Source of the DNA: Lysobacterales bacterium
GTDB taxonomy: Bacteria; Pseudomonadota; Gammaproteobacteria; Xanthomonadales; Rhodanobacteraceae
Direction: 5' to 3'
NCBI GenBank assembly: GCA_013298265.1
Contig: JAAFHE010000219.1
Coordinates: 1 to 6,674, forward strand
DNA: 6,674 nt
This document shows, piece by piece, positions 5,870-6,674 of this stretch. A program made the position numbers and the translations under genes. A model generated the notes under the pieces. It did no database searches. It worked only from the letters and a program-made list of their open reading frames with translations, and had not been told where the DNA came from. Position 1 is the stretch's first letter. Every line of letters starts with the position of its first letter.

Positions 5870-6674
5870 TCAGTTCAGGTCGATGCGCTTGGAGTCGAGC
5901 TGGATGTGCTTGCTGCCGACGATGTCGATGTTCTTGCCGTTCAAGGTGACGGTGCCGTCCTTCTTCATGACCAGGATCGACTTGCCGACTTTCAGCGTGA
6001 TCGAGTCGCCGGCTTCGAGCGTGTAGTTCTTGCCGACCTTGCTGCTCTTGCTCTGGCCCACCTGCTCGGTCTGGCTCATGCCGACAAGCGTATTCATCGC
6101 CAAACCGACGTTGAGGCTGTAGGCCATGCCGACATTCGTCATCTTGGCCATGCCGACGTTCTGGATGCTGGCCATGCCGACGGTCTCGGTCAGGTTCTTG
6201 CCGACCTTGACCGACTGGTTCTTGCCGATTTTCTGGCGATGGTTGGCGCCGACGGTTTCGGTGTGGTTCTTGCCGATGGTCTCGGTGTGATTCCTGCCCG
6301 TGGTCTGGGTGTGGTTTTCGCCGATCGAATTCGTGCGGTTCTTGCCGATGGACACGGTTTCGTTCTTGCCGACGTCTTCGCTGCGGTTGTCGCCGATGCT
6401 GATCTTTTCGTTGTGGTCGACGCGTTCGGTGCGGTCGTTGTGCACCGTGATCGTTTCGTTGTGGTCGACGGTCTCGGTGCGGTCGTGCTTCACCAGCACG
6501 GTTTCGTCGTGGTCGATGGTCTTGGTGCGGTCGTGCCCGACCCAGTGTGTCTCGTCGTTCTCGACCTCGATGTCCTGGTTCTTCTCCGCGTGCAGCCAGA
6601 CCTGCTCCTCGCCCTTCTTGTCCTCGAAGCGGAATGCGTTCGCGTTCTGCCATGTCGCGCCCATGGAACTGCGC
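5870..6674 (-). CDS. vgrG: VgrG type VI secretion spike protein, C-terminal part
   Basis: Only the last roughly 267 residues are in the window; the gene runs off the right edge, and the gp27-like and OB-fold parts lie outside. The visible part opens with RSSMGATWQNANAFRFEDKKGEEQ-type sequence in which FRFEDKKG and WLHAEKNQD are VgrG hallmarks, then ENDETHWVGHDR, then a long octapeptide repeat forming the gp5-like triple-stranded beta-helix needle. It closes with DGTVTLNGKNIDIVGS and ends at TGA 5872-5870. There is no extra C-terminal effector domain, so this is a structural VgrG that needs a PAAR-like tip and cargo from the downstream genes. An ATG at 6664 is internal and not the real start. 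It is the first gene in the visible order and is tightly spaced with the adaptor gene. Confidence 0.94.
   Translation of the reverse strand, partial: RSSMGATWQNANAFRFEDKKGEEQVWLHAEKNQDIEVENDETHWVGHDRTKTIDHDETVLVKHDRTETVDHNETITVHNDRTERVDHNEKISIGDNRSEDVGKNETVSIGKNRTNSIGENHTQTTGRNHTETIGKNHTETVGANHRQKIGKNQSVKVGKNLTETVGMASIQNVGMAKMTNVGMAYSLNVGLAMNTLVGMSQTEQVGQSKSSKVGKNYTLEAGDSITLKVGKSILVMKKDGTVTLNGKNIDIVGSKHIQLDSKRIDLN
5975..6550 (-). repeat. 24-copy octapeptide (24-base) repeat of the VgrG needle
   Basis: Counting from Met at 6664, residues 39-230 divide without gaps into 24 units of eight residues of the form T-x-x-(V/I)-G/D-(K/H)-(N/D)-x. Three bands are visible: units with DH/HD pairs (VDHNE, VKHDR) near the start, a GKN/GEN/GRN band in the middle, and an unusual hydrophobic GMA/GLA/GMS band at residues 159-198, before GKN returns. 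This is the known beta-helix repeat of gp5/VgrG. At DNA level the unit is 24 bases, which produces long spurious open frames in other frames. Confidence 0.9.

Noticed and set aside
4912..5949. 345-residue plus-strand open frame
   Set aside because: It is antisense to the DUF2169 gene, which has full family motifs.
5862..6653. 263-residue minus-strand open frame, rich in His, Arg and Asp
   Set aside because: It is the shifted frame of the VgrG octapeptide repeat; the 24-base periodicity keeps it free of stops.

Overview
The window looks like an accessory island of a high-G+C proteobacterium. Protein-level family resemblance (VgrG, a DUF2169 adaptor, a DUF4150 PAAR-like protein, an IS91-type transposase tail) fits Burkholderiales or Xanthomonadales-like gammaproteobacteria, but I cannot choose between them from sequence alone. 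The right two thirds is a type VI secretion (T6SS) effector module, read right to left on the minus strand. The left third is a patchwork of gene-free DNA, one orphan secreted protein and an insertion-sequence remnant.

Module, in transcription order (right to left): the C-terminal part of a VgrG spike (cut by the window edge, stop at 5870), a DUF2169 effector adaptor (4705-5865), a DUF4150 PAAR-like tip protein (4331-4690), a polymorphic toxin with a C-terminal GHH-type HNH/endonuclease VII fold nuclease domain (3050-4249), and, after a 185-base gap, a cytoplasmic beta-propeller-like protein (1869-2864) that is the best candidate for the immunity protein. The likely logic is that DUF2169 loads the PAAR-like tip and nuclease onto the VgrG needle, the nuclease attacks target-cell DNA, and the propeller protein protects the producer and its kin. 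The tip and toxin reading frames are in the same frame, separated by one TGA and 27 further open codons, so they look like a split version of the usual one-piece PAAR-toxin.

Left part: 1-436 is G+C-rich with no gene I can support. 437-558 is tiled almost end to end by four stem-loops, three of them exactly 30 bases long, with no clear terminator T-tract; this is the most unexplained signal in the window. A lower-G+C leader (about 580-768) with further hairpins precedes a small exported protein of unknown function (769-1266, plus strand), followed by two overlapping, mutually exclusive hairpins. At 1440-1659 (minus) lies the frameshifted C-terminal remnant of an IS91-family-like transposase, which suggests that mobile elements helped build this locus. 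Base composition falls from the adaptor gene (about 73% G+C in 5101-5160) to parts of the presumed immunity gene (about 48% in 2281-2340), consistent with a mosaic effector cassette joined to a conserved delivery core.
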